This document shows positions 51,411 to 64,000 of a stretch of DNA of 64,000 bases, in pieces. The number at the start of each line of letters is the position of its first letter. Within the stretch, counting starts at the first letter, position 1. A model generated the notes under the pieces. The model was not told the origin of the DNA. It did no database searches and worked only from the letters and a program-made list of their open reading frames with translations. Location of the stretch: the NCBI GenBank assembly GCA_010279815.1, contig QEOQ01000690.1:402951-466950 (forward strand), in the 5' to 3' direction. The DNA comes from Brachionus plicatilis (Eukaryota > Rotifera > Eurotatoria > Ploima > Brachionidae). The translations under genes and the position numbers were made by a program.

Positions 51411-54400
51411 GGTTAAAAAAATTAAATTCTAGATAATTTTTGAATTTTAAATTTGCAACCAAATTTGATGATGAACTCACAAAAATATGCGCCGAAGATG
51501 CTGAATAGAAACGCAATGGTAAATGGATCTGCTTTTATTCTTGATTCTATTTTGGTAAAAACTGGTAGAAAACTATTGCCAAAAAGTATTTTATTAGAGG
51601 ATTTTATCAAATTTTTTATATGTATTAAAATTAGTGATTTTCAGGAATTCTGGAGTTAAAATTAGTGATTTTCAGGAATTTTGTTGATTTGATTTTACCA
51701 AGGCATATTCCATTTCTATCAGAAAATAAAAATGGTGCACCAAAATTGGACAAATGTCAGCCGGAAGAGATTTTTTCAATTCGGAATTAAATGATGAAGG
51801 AAAACAAAGTTAAACTTCTTTTATTTTGAAGAATATTTTTTAGAAAATAAATTAAAAAAATATGTAATTGTATCAGATTAATTTTATGTTTGTTCTAAAA
51901 TATAGAATTCAAGCCTGAGCAAGTCAATAATTCAATTCTAATTGCAAGCAGGAAAATTAAGAAATTATCATTAATAATTTGTTTTCCAAATTTAGACCTG
52001 ATTTTTTTAAAATTTGCATTATTCAAAGAAAATATATCCTTTAAAAGCTTTTATTACAATTACTCTATTGGAAGGTTTAGAAAATGATTTAGAAACGAAA
52101 GTTTTAATTAATGCTTAAAAATTTCCTTTCGCCTCAAAAAAATTGATTATATTTTTTTAAGAGATACTGATTTGGTTTGCTTGTTTAAGTTGTAAGTAAT
52201 TTTTATCAGTTTTTTTCTTAATGCATTAGATTAAGCTAATGTCTTGTTCATCTATTTTTAAATTCGTTTAGACCAGAAATAATCAAATAAATAAATAATG
52301 TGATTAAACACTGCTGAAAGGAGATAAACATTTATTAGCTTTAACTCAAATTAGATTAGAAAACTAAGCATTTATTACTGTTTACTTTTGATTTGAGTTA
52401 AATCAGTAGGGTTTTCTTTTACCACCACTATGAAAGCAATCAACTGATGAAATTTACAATCAATTTTCTTAGGTTTTCAAAAAAGATAACTGGCGTTCGA
52501 TTTCAACAAAATATTAAAATTTTTAATAGAAATATTTAAATAATTTAATTTTTTTCAAATAGAATAATTCAATTTTTCCAAACTCAAATAGAATTTATTT
52601 TAAAAGGCTAATTTAACTAAAAATCTATTGATTAATATTGAAAATTTTTGTTTAATCTTATGGATTTTACCTAAATTAACAAGACAGAGTTAATTTTCAT
52701 ATAAGTCGAATATAAATTTCCTAAGATATTCACAGTTAAAGACGGTGTCAAATAGACATGTCATCCTGAAGTCAAAATTGACCTTTATTTATTTTAAAAT
52801 AATCAAAAAAAAATAAAAATTTAAATAAAATTTTCACTTTTTGACAAAATAATTGAAAATTACTTACTCTTGTTTTTAATTGTTGATTTTTAAGAAAAAA
52901 ATCGAAATGCTGAATTATTAAGTTGTAAGATTGACAATTAATTGGCAAAAATTTTGTTGATTTATTTTAAAAATAGCAATGATGTTTTTTGTCTATTTTC
53001 GAAAAGACTTTAAAACTAAATATACTTGATTAGCAATTTATAAATATTTTTCTAATTTAATTTTTTAGAACTCATAATGTAATTTTTCAAAATTTTTTAT
53101 AATAATTAAAAATTTAACTTTATTTGTAAAATAACTTTCAATTTTTACAAAAATCTTTTTTTTTATATAAAAACAAATTTGACCTGAACCCTCATTAAAT
53201 AGTGAAAATTAAAAATTAAATAGAGGAAAAAAATTTAAAAGGCTCCTGCTGGTCATTGCTCTCAATTATGATCTCTTAATTTTGAATGTTAAATTTTAAA
53301 CCCTGTGTTATCAAAAAATTCTTTTTTTGTTTTTCTGAATTCGTTTCCTTAAATTATGCATGGATGTCATTTTTTACCCAGTCTCATTGCCTAGGCTATT
53401 AACAGAGTTGTTCAAAAGTCATCAAGTCAAAAGTAAAAATTAAAATAAAAAGTCATTTGACTTATTTTTTCTTTTGTACAAGTCTGGTCATCAGGTATTT
53501 AAAAAAAAATTTTTTTCCTTCAAACTCTTTTAATGATTTCCTACAGCACCTAATTCAAGAATCAAGTTACAGGTATCAAAATGAATGTAATTGAATTTTC
53601 TAAAATTTTATCGAACAATTTTTACGAAATCTTTTTTATTTAACAAAGCTGATTTTTTTAAAATCAATTGAGACGACCGCTTTGAGGGCATCCCTGTGAG
53701 TAATCTCGCTTCGCGGTCCTACTACTAATCATCGGTTAAATTCTAAATAATCTTTTATTTAATTGTATTGTCTCGATATTTCCAAATAATTTAGAAACAA
53801 AAATAGAGAAAAAAATGTTAAAAAAACATTTAGTTAAAGAATTCAAGAAAGCTCTCTAAAGCAACTTTTCCAGTTGGTAAAATTTTGAAACTAATTAAAA
53901 TACTTTTCCTTTTAATCTAAATTTTATTGCTTCTTTTATCAATATTTTTATTTTTTTCAAATGGCAATAGCCTTCGTTAATACCCACTTTGGAAATTGAA
54001 AATTTTTTTACAAAAATTCAAAATATTTTAATTAAATTTTCAACTAAACCAAATTAAGCTTTTATGACAAAAAAATGAAAATTTAATTTATTATTAATTA
54101 AAATAGTAATTTTTTCTCTCAAACAGTCTGCTATTTTTTTTTAATTTTGTTCCTAAATGTAAAATATTTCAAAATTATTTTGCTATTGAGACGTTGAGGC
54201 ACAAATTATCAAAAATATTCTTTAAAAAAAAGTTATAAATTTTCTAAAAAAAGAGTTGCTTTTCGGGGTCAGTTCTATAAATTTGGGCTCAGAAGTCTGA
54301 CACGTCTTAAAAAATATTAAAAAAATTAAATTTTCACAAAAAATAAAAATCATATCAGAAAATTAATAAAATTGCCTAAATTTAAAAATGAATTTAATTT

Positions 54401-57166
54401 ATTCTAAAACGTTTGAATATCTAAAATTTAAATTGTTTTAATTAATTTGAAAATCCAATTTAAACATATCAAAAAATTTTGAATTTTTGATTGTTTGAAA
54501 AGAATGTTTTTTTTATTGTTGCTCTCTATAATAATTTAAAGCTAATAAAAAATAAGAAATATTATTGATTAAATTTGAAAAATAAGAGGTAAAAATAGAA
54601 GAATATTTGGATCTTGTAAATCAATATATGACAAATGAAAAATTATGATATATGATATTTTTTTCATTTCGGACTGCAATTCAACATTTCATATACTGCT
54701 ATTTCATGTTTTTCATAAATTTCTTCAGATGACTTTTTCAGCTGCAAAATGATGTTGCTTTGCTGTTTCCTCCAAAAAAGTACGTGATACAAAAGAATTA
54801 AATTTCAATTTTTTTATTAATAAAATATTTATTTTTTCAATTTAAATAAATAAAAAATCTATTTAATTGCTAATTTTCATTTTCATTAATTTTTTGAATT
54901 GATATGGATGTAGATGCTTGGAGGTGAGCAAAAAAAATATAAATTTAATTTTATTTGTTTAACTTGCATTAATATTCCCTTTGAAAGATTTATTTAAAAT
55001 CCGTCAATATTAATATTTATATTTAAATTTTTTTTATTATTTTTGAAAGTCAGAAAATATTAAATAAAATAATCTAAACTTAATTCTAAGGTTATTTATC
55101 CGCCAATTTAAGAGAATTTTTTATGCAAACTAAGTTTAAAATAAACCTGACAATGAAAACCCACAAATCTAGTGCTTAAAGGGATGAAAATTCAAACTAG
55201 ACTGATTAGAATGAAATATTAATCGTTTCCTTGCAATCTGAAGTTTTGACAGCTCATAAGATTTAAGTAATTGAGCTTTTATTATTTTTTGTACATTTAG
55301 AGTGCAAATAATGGTAATATAAAAAAGGTCATCTTTTTAAATACTATTTAACTCTTTAAAATTCAAAAAAATATTTTAAAAAATCTTAAATTTAATTTCT
55401 TTTGCAAAAATTTAAATATCTATTGTAACCAAATTAAATTTTTATTATATAACTTCAAAAAAATTATGAATTTGAATTAAAATTTTTAAACAAGTAAATA
55501 ATTTACGTAATCAAAAAACAAAATTATTATTTCAAAAAATTATTTTCAATCAGAAACTATTTTTTGATTAAAACTGCTTTTTAGATATTTTTTGATTTTT
55601 TGAAAAAAAAAATTATATCAATTAAAAATGAAGACAAATTTATTTCTTAAAAAACAGCCAATTTTGACACTTAATGCATGGCCAAACTTTATACTACTGG
55701 TTTAATGACAGTTCATACGAGTGCCCGTTCAAAGACCGACCGTCGTTTTACCGAATGGCCTCGAAACGGTCAAAAAAAATTCAAATTTTTTGTATTCAAA
55801 AAATTCAAAAATAAATAGTTTTATTCTTTCAAAGGGTTAAAATCTTATTTTTTTTAAAGAAAGAATATTCAAAAAGATTTTTTATAATAAAATCTCAAAA
55901 TTTGTTCTCTCTTTAGATTTTTTAAAAATTCTATTTAAAAATAGAATCTTCAAATTTTTATTAAATATTAAACTATGCTGATTTGATGCATCAATTTTTG
56001 TTTGAAGGTCTGCAAAAATTTGCATAAATATTACCAGTTATCTATCCAATCTTTAGATGTTTTTAATGTTGTGTCAGATACAAAAGAATTTTTTTTAGAT
56101 TTTTTTGATTATAAATCAAAGATTGTACATACAATTTTGAATTTTAATAACTAAATTATTATTTTTGAATAAAAAAGCTTTTAAGAAAAAATCAAATTGT
56201 AAGAAGATTCACTTTGTTATTTCAAAATAACTTTTCAAATTTGCTGATTTCGACTAAGTTTTAGATCATATTGCTAGCGGCAAATTTTATTTTAAAATGA
56301 TTATATTTTTATATTAGTTTATTTAACAACTTGTCAAGATAAGAATATCAGATCAAATCTCAGGTCCTCGATTTTCTTTGAAGGCCATACATTTATATCC
56401 TATATCTTCTTAACAACAAATCATAAATCTAAGATCAGTTAAATTACTAGCCTAGTAACTCAAAACAATATTTGAACTATGTCAACTTTGAAAGTCTCTA
56501 AGAGAATGATGGATATCATATTGATAAAATGAGAAAAAAATTAAAATTATTTATTATTTTAGAACAAATTTAATTAAAAATCAAAAAATTCAATAATTTT
56601 ATTTAAATCTTATTAAAGAATTTATTAAATAAACAAAATCAAAAATTTAATTTTATTTGTGACAAAATTAGTTTGTTATAAAATTTTAACTATCTATTTT
56701 TCTGTAATTTAAAATATCAAAAATAAGCTTTGATTTCTAGCAAAGATTTTATTTTTGCAACAAAGAAAAAAACCTCAAATTTATTGTCTTTGTTGACGAA
56801 TACACACATACATATATTAAGCTTGAAATTTTTTTATTGCAATGAAAAAAAAAATAAATAGAAAAAGCATAAAATATTATAAAAGTTATTTTAGCTTGAA
56901 ATCTTGTTTTTTAGAAAATTTTCAATCCTAATTATAATTTTTGATATTTAAAAAATGTCAACATCATCAGTTTTTCAATTGGGTTTATGTACCGAAAAAT
57001 GGCTCCGTGAAAAAATCTCACGGGGCAAAAATTCATGCCTTAAAAATCATCCAAGTCAAAATTGACACTAATTTTTGCCAGAATTTAGTTTCAGATTTTT
57101 ATAAATTTTATTTGTTTTTATTATTATTTTTTTATAAAACTCTTATCATTTTGCTGACAACTCAAA
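51411..57166. other. Mostly featureless AT-rich intergenic DNA upstream of CLINT1
   Basis: A CAGAGTTGTTCAAAAGTC MITE end is at 53403. A small GC-rich trace of a LINE 3' end is at 53680-53730. GGCAATAGCCTTCGTTAATA at 53965 resembles the SINE-like insert at 20156. A GC-rich patch at 55730-55770 (GACCGACCGTCGTTTTACCG) is unexplained. No gene is visible. Confidence 0.45.
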
Positions 57167-59726
57167 ATGGACTCCATTACCAACTTTTTGCCAATGTGGA
57201 AAATCAAGGAACTCAAGGATAAAGTGTACGAACTAAAAAATAGCCTTCTAGCTTTTAATTTTTTGCTTTAGGACCAATGTGGTCATGAACTACACTGAAG
57301 TAGAGGTGAAAGTGCGCGAGGCAACCAATCATGAGGCCTGGGGTCCACATGGTACATTGATGCAAGAAATAGCCCAGTACACCTTGACCTATGAGCACTA
57401 TTCGGAAGTGATGGGAATGCTGTGGAAGCGAATGTTCCAAGAGAACAAAGAAAATTGGCGCATTGCCTACAAATCTCTTCTTCTATTGACTTATTTGCTC
57501 AAAAATGGCTCGGAAAAATGTGTCACAAGTGCCAGAGAACATCTGTACGATCTGCGAAGCTTGGAAACATTTGCTTATGTGGACGAAAATGGAAAGGACC
57601 AGGGCATAAATGTTAGAATCAAAGTGAAAGAAATAATCGAGCTTGTTCAAGACGATGAACGCATCAGGGAGGAAAGAAAGAAGGCCAAGAAAAATAGGGA
57701 AAAATTTTCCGGCTATTCGACCTCTTCGATGGGCTCTTTTGGCACTAGCAGCAGGTCTTACAATGACTTTAGTTCTTTCTCGTCAAAGAGCCATGATTTA
57801 GACGACAAAGATTGGAGAAGTAATTCGCCCACATTTGGCGAAAAGATCAGCGATTTGAAGTCCAAAGTCAAAGACATCATTGAGACTTCGACTAATCCGG
57901 ACACTGAGTCCAAAAAGAAAACAACAGATACCATCTACTCGGACTCAGATGAAGAAGCCAAAAAAAACTCTGATCCTTTCTCCGATTTGTCCAAGCGTTC
58001 GTCCATTTTTTCAAATCTGGACCCACCTAGCAAAACAAGTACCAAGGCTTCTACGGTAAGATTATACAATAAAAAAATATTAAATATATTATTCTAAAAA
58101 TATTTAATCAAAAAAAAATTAAAAATATTCTATCCAAAAATATTTTTAATTAATTAGAGTATTAAAACTATGAAAAAATAAGAACCGATAAAATTAAAAA
58201 AAAAATTTTTCTTAAAAGAAAATTAAAAATATACTATTCTAAAAAAATTTAATTAAAAAATAATTGATAATAAAATTTTTTTATTTAGAGTAATACAATT
58301 TCGTTAAAATAAGAACCGATAAAATTAAAAAAAAATTTTTTTCTAAAAAAAATTAAAAATATTTTATCCAAAAATATTTTTAATTAATTGGAGTTTTAAA
58401 ACTATGAAAAAATAAGAACCGATAAAATTAAACAAAAGAAATTTTTCTAAAAATAAATAAAAAATATTTTATCCAAAAATATTTTTAATTAATTAGAGTA
58501 ATAAAACTATGAAAAAATAAGAACTGATAAAATTAAAAAAAAATTTTTTCTTAACAGAAAATTAAAAATATATTATTCTAAAAAAATTTAATTTAAAAAT
58601 AATTAATAAAAAAATTTTTTTTATTTAGAGTAATAATACTTCGTCAAAATAAGAACCGATAAAATTTAAAAAAAAATTAAAAATATTTTATCAAAAAATA
58701 TTTTTAATTAATTAGAGTAATAAAATTATGAAAAAATAAGAACGGATAATGTTTAAAAAAAAATTTTTTTTAAAAAAAAATAAAAATTTATTATTATAAA
58801 AATATTTAATTAAAAAATAATTAATAAAAAAAATTCTTTTAGATTAATAATACTTCGTCAAAATATAAACCGATAAAATAAAAAAAAAATTAAAAATTTT
58901 TTATCTAAAAATATTTTTTTAAAATAATGAATAAAAAAATTTTTTTTAGGGTAATAAAATTTCGACAAAATTAGAACCGATAAAATTAAACAAAAATTTT
59001 GCTAAAAAAAAACCCGAAGAAAATAAATCAAATTCAAATCCTCAGATGGCAACAAAAACAATTGATCTTTTTGACTTTGGCGAAGAAGAAGCATCAAAAA
59101 GTCAAAATAATCCAAAAACGGATGACGATTTTGCTGATTTCGGTGAATTTGTTTCCACTGGTGTGCCAAAGTCAGAACCGGCAACCCCTGCCAACAGCAT
59201 AGATTTGTTCAGCTTGGACTCAGTTCCACAAATGCCAGCAATTGTGCCACAAAAGCCTCAAAATGATGTAGACAATTTGTTCTCTATTTCCTCTAATCAG
59301 CAGCCTTCGACTGGTCAGGATCTTTTGTCGGTCTTTTCGGATACTCCAACACAAATTCAAAACTCGTTTACCATGCCAAATATCTCTTTAGGTCAGAATT
59401 GGAATCAAAATTTGGTCACCCCCACTAATCAGCCAGCACCAGTCAGGTCAAGTGAAACTGCTAAAAAAGTGACCAATACCAATTCAATTTGGGACAAGCT
59501 CGGACAATCAGTTGATATAAACTTAGACAATTTAACTCCGCATTCTAAAGGCCTGAGCAACAAAGGCAACCAAAATAGCGTTCCCTTGAAAGACCTGATG
59601 GGTCAGAGCATTCAAAGTCCTAAACTCATTCCAAATTCGTCTGTGTCGCCAAATTCAATCTCAGCGAATTCAGGAAAGAGCATCCAAATAAATTCAAACA
59701 ATAATGCTAACTTATTTGACTTCTAA
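57167..59726 (+). CDS. CLINT1: Clathrin interactor 1 / epsinR (ENTH domain protein)
   Basis: Three exons, 57167-57225, 57272-58055 and 58950-59726, with introns of 46 and 894 bp, give 539 residues (human CLINT1: 625). The first joint (AAAGT|GTACGA ... TTTAG|GACC) gives KDKVTNVVMNYTEVEVKVRE; the second is in phase 0. The ENTH domain runs over about residues 10-155: MWKIKELKDK, EATNHEAWGPHGTLM, LLLLTYLLKNGSEKCVTSAR, LETFAYVDENGKDQGIN, DDERIREERKKAKKN. AREHLYDLRSLE and the MW start separate it from epsin 1-3. The tail has IDLFDFGEE, FADFGEF, SIDLFSLD and DLLSVF, the DF/DLF-type motifs that bind adaptor gamma-ears and clathrin, and ends NANLFDF. It acts in clathrin traffic between Golgi and endosomes. 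Confidence 0.93.
58150..58949 (+). repeat. Intron tandem repeat derived from the start of CLINT1 exon 3
   Basis: Exon 3 opens ...TTTAG|GGTAATAAAATTTCG, ACAAAATTAGAACCGATAAA, ATTAAAC. In the intron at least seven decayed copies of acceptor plus exon start occur, with the core AAGAACCGATAAAATTAAA near 58181, 58310, 58414, 58519, 58651, 58740 and 58866; the exon's own core is near 58974. Spacing is about 90-130 bp. Two variants alternate (TTTAGAGTAATA..TTCGT and TTAGAGTAATAAAACTATGA). Copies read TAA where the exon reads TTA, so they would end translation if included. Confidence 0.8.
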
Positions 59727-59913
59727 AATATTGAACCCAAAATTGTATATAATGAATGAGTTTAATTCGGTTAGTTTAATTTAATATTTCACATAAAAAC
59801 TAGCCGCATAACTAAAAGCCTTTTTTATTTATTTGAGAAACACAAAAAAGAAAAATCTTCTTTTAGAGCTGAAATTTTATTCTATAATTGTTTAAATTAA
59901 TTTTGTAAAATTT

Positions 59914-59919
59914 AATAAA
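59914..59919 (+). terminator. Candidate poly(A) signal of CLINT1
   Basis: AATAAA lies about 190 bp after the stop codon. It is the first clear copy of the hexamer downstream of the stop that I noticed. Confidence 0.35.
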
Positions 59920-60876
59920 ATTTAAAAAAAAAATATTTTAACACAATTTTTTAGGTCAAACTTTTGAAATAGATGTTTGTTTTTTTAAGAGATTTTTATC
60001 AAAAATATTCTTGATCTTACACCGTTGCTTTGGAACAACAATTTTTGGTGAATTTTCCGTAAATTGTAAAAGGATCCAAAAAAAAAAATTTTTTTTCTTC
60101 AAAATAATAAAGAAATAAAAAAAAAATTTTTCAAGTTCAAATGATTCTTTCGAATAGAGTTTGTTTTGAAATTTGGTTATTTTCTCTACAAATTTAAGAT
60201 AAAACAATAAGTCTAGCTTAAAAATAAGAGATCTATATTTCTTTTAGAAGTTTATTTTCAAAAAAAAACTATGAGATTTAATGAAACTTTTTAAATTAAA
60301 CTGTGAATTTGATAGTTGAAAAAAGACTAAGAGGAAACTATTTAAAATATGAGTAAGAATTTATCGCACAATATTAATGTTTGAATTGCACAATAAAAAT
60401 ATGAATTATGTAAATAGAAAAATTAATATCACAACTTAATTGCACAATATTAAATGAACAACATTTTTTATTATTTATATAATAATTTTGATTAATTGTA
60501 CAATTTAGATTTCGAATGAAGCTAATAAATTTGAAGAAAAACAGTTAAAAATATCGATCGTGATACATACGAATTTAGAATAAAGAGAGGCAGATTTAGA
60601 GTAAGCTTGTCTGATTTAAGTTTTTGTTTATTTTTTAAAAATTAAAATAAATTTTAAAATTTAAAACAAAGGTTGTATCGACCGCTTGCGCAACTCCTTC
60701 AACCCTTTTTTGGTATTTATAATGTTTGAAAAAAGAAGTAAAAAAAAAAAAAAAAAAAATATAAAGAAAAAAACAAGAAAAAATTAAATTATTAAAATCC
60801 TTATTTCAAGTTATGTTTATGTTCATATTACTATTAACTTTTATAATATATCAAGATAAAATCAATCAAATTTCGG

Positions 60877-61360
60877 TTTCAGACAAGTCAAGTTCTAATA
60901 AATAAAGATCTTCATGAGAAACATCGCTCTTATAAAATTCTTGTAAACTTTTTTTCGAATCACAGAGGGGAGTAGCCGTTGTAATAGTTCTGCTTGAGAA
61001 GCCTCGATTATATTCTTTAACTAGTTGCCAAATAAGTGGATTAGCAGAATTTTCTGCTCAGTTATAGTAATTTAAATTAGATTCCAGTGCTCTTTCATTC
61101 AAAGTTTTTATATTGTATTTACGACTGGTAAAGTGTAACATGCATGATGGAGTATCGAACTGAAAATTCAGAATTGTTCTTATGGATGAGTTTTGAATCA
61201 CTTGGGCTTTTCTTAGTCTGATATCAGACAAACAAGGAAACGCAAAGAAAGAGTATTCAAAAACTGATCCAATGAGAAGGCTATAAATGTTAAAAAGAAT
61301 TTTAGTATCTAATTTCCAATATTTACTTGAAAGTATTTTCAAGATATTTAATCTGTTTTG
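60877..61360 (-). pseudogene. LINE family B reverse transcriptase C-terminal pseudogene
   Basis: On the minus strand LIKILSSKYWKLDTKILFNI, YSLLIGSVFEYSFFAF, IRLRKAQVIQNSSIRTILNF, DTPSCMLHF match the LINE at 12934-13785. After a shift near 61065 it continues as PLIWQLVKEYNRGFSSRTI, TATPLCDS and ends DLSETEI. The 3' block CTGAAGGAGC is not found below it. Confidence 0.7.
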
Positions 61361-61706
61361 AAATTTTTTAAGTTGTACTTGCAGTGTTTATTTAGATAGA
61401 GCCACTTGTGCTCATTTGGTTTATCTAAGTAATTTTCTTGAGCTCGATTTGGGCTACTATAATTGTGTAACTAAATTAGTTTATTTGAAAAAAAGAGGTA
61501 GACCAAAAAATGCCACGTCAGCTTTAAATAAAGATTAATTAGATTTTTTTACTGTGAGACTAATTTTTTTTTGTTTTATTAATAAATTAAATTGTACAAT
61601 TCATTATTTTATTTTTGAATGAGAAAAAAAAATAAATTTTTTGTGTAATTGATATTTTTGAATTGTGTAATTAATATTTCCTCTTTAAAAAATATTTAAT
61701 TATTTA

Positions 61707-61861
61707 CAGTACAATTTAAAACTAACTTGTACATTTCTTTTCATCGACTCTTCCGTTTCCTTTCCTCAACTCTTCCTTTCCTTTCCTAAGAGTTGAAGAA
61801 AGGAATAATCGAGAAAGAGTCGAAGAACAAAATGCATACAAGTTATTTTTAATTTGTACTG
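61707..61861. mobile_element. CAGTAC-type purine-rich foldback MITE, intact copy
   Basis: TA flanks both ends (61705-61706, 61862-61863). Termini CAGTACAATTTAAAACTAAC and its inverse TTTTTAATTTGTACTG enclose GACTCTTCCGTTTCCTTTCC facing GGAAAGGA-like purines. At 155 bp it is the reference for the copies at 631 and 24444. Mariner-like by target choice; no coding capacity. Confidence 0.8.
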
Positions 61862-61863
61862 TA

Positions 61864-63119
61864 GATACATTTAATAAAGATATCAAGCGATTTTTTTATG
61901 AAAATTTTTAATGACGGCAAAAAGATTTAAATTAATTTTATTTTGTTCAATTTTTTTATAAAGAAAATAAAAATTTAAAAATATCTTTACTGATGACATT
62001 TTTTTTTAACTAAACCACTTTAAAAATTATCTGCTAAAAAATTGTTAAAAAGAAAAAAAAATTTATTTTTGAGGTCAAAAATGAATTAGCCTTTTTTTAT
62101 TTAAAAAAGTTAGAAAAAATAAAAACATATTTGAAGAAATTTTTTTGGTAAATTTTTAACCTACAGATTCTGGAAATTGATTTTACAGATGTGTATCTAC
62201 AGATTGATCGTATTTTTTTGAAACACTTTATTTTTACTTACAAATTTTAAATGATTAGTCTGCTCTTTATCTTCGCTATTAAAATTAATAAAAATATCTT
62301 ATGTGCTAACTTTCAAACTTCATCCATTCATAATTTTGAATGTAACTCAATTATTGATCAATTATGATTATAGAAGAATTTTGTAGCTCCTAAAAAATGG
62401 TTGATTGTAGAATCCTGATAAAATGATTGAGTCAGATCACTAAAATAAGATAAATAAATGATGAATTGAAAAATATTTATATAAAAATTTATAATCTTTT
62501 AAGCTGGATATATTTAATTTCAAACAGCTGTCGAACTGGACTCTTGATATCATTATTTATGATCAGTTGGTAGTCTCAAAGCATATTCAGACTTTTAGCT
62601 AGAATTTCAAGATTAATCAAAAATAAATCCTTTTATTTAATTTTTTAAAATTATTGCTGAAAAATATTGTCATGAATTAAAAGAAATTAAACAATTGAAA
62701 AAGTTAAGTTAAATTTTTTAGTTGTTCTTAAATTGCGGGATTCAAGGAAACTAAAACACGGAACAGACATCCGGAACCTTCTAAAGTTCGGAAGATAGGA
62801 TACGGAATTTTTTTATTTTCTTTGCTTATTTAAGTATTTGCTTTAGAAAATTCTAGAAAAATCGCACTTTTTCAAAAAGATTATAGTCCTTCGGACATTA
62901 AAAATATATCCCTATTGTTCCTTTAAAGCAAAAAAAAATAGGCAAAATGAAAATAATTTTACATTTTTAAATTTTCATATTTTTGGATTTTTTGTGCAAT
63001 ATTTCAGAAAATAAAAAAAAAACTCTTCCAATTTATTAAAATAATATATATATATAAAATAAGTTTCAAAAATTTAACATGGTTGTATTTGACAAAAAAA
63101 TCAAACTTATCCAAACTTA
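61864..63119. other. AT-rich intergenic DNA
   Basis: No gene or defined repeat is visible. Around 62750-62800 a GC-richer stretch (ACACGGAACAGACATCCGGA) has no evident coding sense. Confidence 0.4.
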
Positions 63120-63270
63120 ACAGTACTTGCACCAGGGTACAAGCCGTACCGTAAAACTAAATCCACTAAATTGACCGCTTCCAGCTAGGTCGGCTCCGTA
63201 CCAGGCGAACCGTACCAAGCATACTAGCCAAACCGTACCAGGCGTAATAGCTATACCATGGAAGGGTTAA
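63120..63270. repeat. Irregular repeat of CCGTACC units
   Basis: Within about 130 bp occur GCCGTACCGTAAA, TCCGTACCAGGCG, ACCGTACCAAGC, ACCGTACCAGGCG and GCTATACCATGG. The spacing is irregular. GC content is well above the flanks. It could be a minisatellite remnant or the end of an unknown element. Confidence 0.5.
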
Positions 63271-63479
63271 TAACAATGATTCTTTCTATTTTTTTTCCTT
63301 TTAACTGTTCTTTGTTTATTAATGTTTCGAAATTTTCTAAAATAAATTTTTTTTTTGAAATTGAAAATTTGACTGTATAGTTTCCTTGATACCAGGCTAT
63401 TTATACCTTGTTAAATTAGCTAAATTAATTTTAAAAGAGTCTGAGCCGAATCTTTTTTTTTCAAAAGAAATATTTAATA

Positions 63480-63690
63480 AACTTTTTCTCGTGTGTTTAT
63501 CTGTCAAGTCACACTGTTAGTCGTTACCCTCTCATTTTCTCATCCGGACTTGGGACCGGCAACGGTATGATTGCAACTCAACAGTCAGCGGCCAAAGTTA
63601 CATATGGGACGTTCATCATAAACAGCGCCACTCATCCGAGCACTTAATGGCTGCGAACTCGGCAGAGTTAATCACTCTGTTAACTCTCAC
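63480..63690. other. GC-rich patch, possible retroelement 3' end
   Basis: The stretch holds CATCCGGACTTGGGACCGGC, AACGGTATGATTGCAACTCA and AGCGCCACTCATCCGAGCAC. The inverse GCCGGTCCCAAGTCCGGATG recalls a conserved segment near the end of some non-LTR retrotransposons, but I cannot confirm it by reading. No frame is convincing. No tRNA fold was found. Confidence 0.25.
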
Positions 63691-64000
63691 TTTTATTTAC
63701 AAGTTACCAAAATTAAAAATAAAAATTAAATGAAATTTTGCACAAAAAATCTAAAAATATGAAAATTTAAAAATGTAAATTTTTCTACATTTTGCCAAAA
63801 AATATACATTTTAAAAAAGCATTTTACATTTTTAATGCAAAAAACAAAAGAAAAATTTAATTTTTAGCTTATAAAAGATTGTTACTGTTCTTTTTTAATT
63901 TATCAAAAACAACAATAAAAAAATTTTGAAAAAAAAAACTTTTGCTTGTAAATAAAAGTTTTTCATTATTTATTCTAAAAGTTTTTTATTCCGTATCCTT

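Overview
The window is a low-GC, intron-bearing animal genome segment with one assembly gap (34219-34617). Very low GC, introns mostly of 44-62 bp, metazoan genes (Nkx6 homeobox, dynamin, sarcoplasmic calcium-binding protein) and many decayed LINEs and foldback DNA transposons fit a small invertebrate. A monogonont rotifer of the Brachionus type is my best guess, by inference only. No bacterial features are present.

Layout of host genes: dynamin on the minus strand (exons at 1385-1525, 1588-1993, 2044-2340 and 5363-6567, with its 3' end beyond the left edge); an HDHD3-like HAD hydrolase on plus (7893-8721); an Nkx6-type homeobox gene on minus (25153-25881) followed by about 12 kb without a convincing host gene; a small cysteine-rich membrane protein of VOPP1/WBP1/Shisa style with a PPAY motif on plus (38632-39280, four exons); a sarcoplasmic calcium-binding protein on minus (47689-49154); ribosomal protein L28 on minus (49687-50381); and CLINT1/epsinR on plus (57167-59726). 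Splice sites were set by codon phase and protein family continuity. Dynamin and CLINT1 both act in membrane traffic, but the genes here are otherwise unrelated neighbours.

Mobile DNA fills the rest. From 8.9 to 14.3 kb an 8-bp-TSD DNA transposon has a CR1-like LINE inside its left terminal repeat, followed by a Mutator-like element that carries a second LINE. From 19.8 to 24.8 kb there are inverted LINE pieces cut by a SINE-like insertion and by a Mutator-like MITE, plus purine-rich foldbacks. From 35.4 to 38.3 kb a LINE pseudogene is split by a TA-flanked mariner-like MITE and followed by two foldbacks. From 41.8 to 45 kb there is a Ginger-like transposon relic and a LINE nested in another LINE.

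The clearest new structure is a family of five foldback elements (4248, 17798, 23969, 36767, 37929) with shared termini near GGYATTGTGAAATT and 9-bp target duplications. The second is an intron of CLINT1 built from tandem, decayed copies of the start of its own downstream exon. All calls come from reading the sequence; no searches were run.
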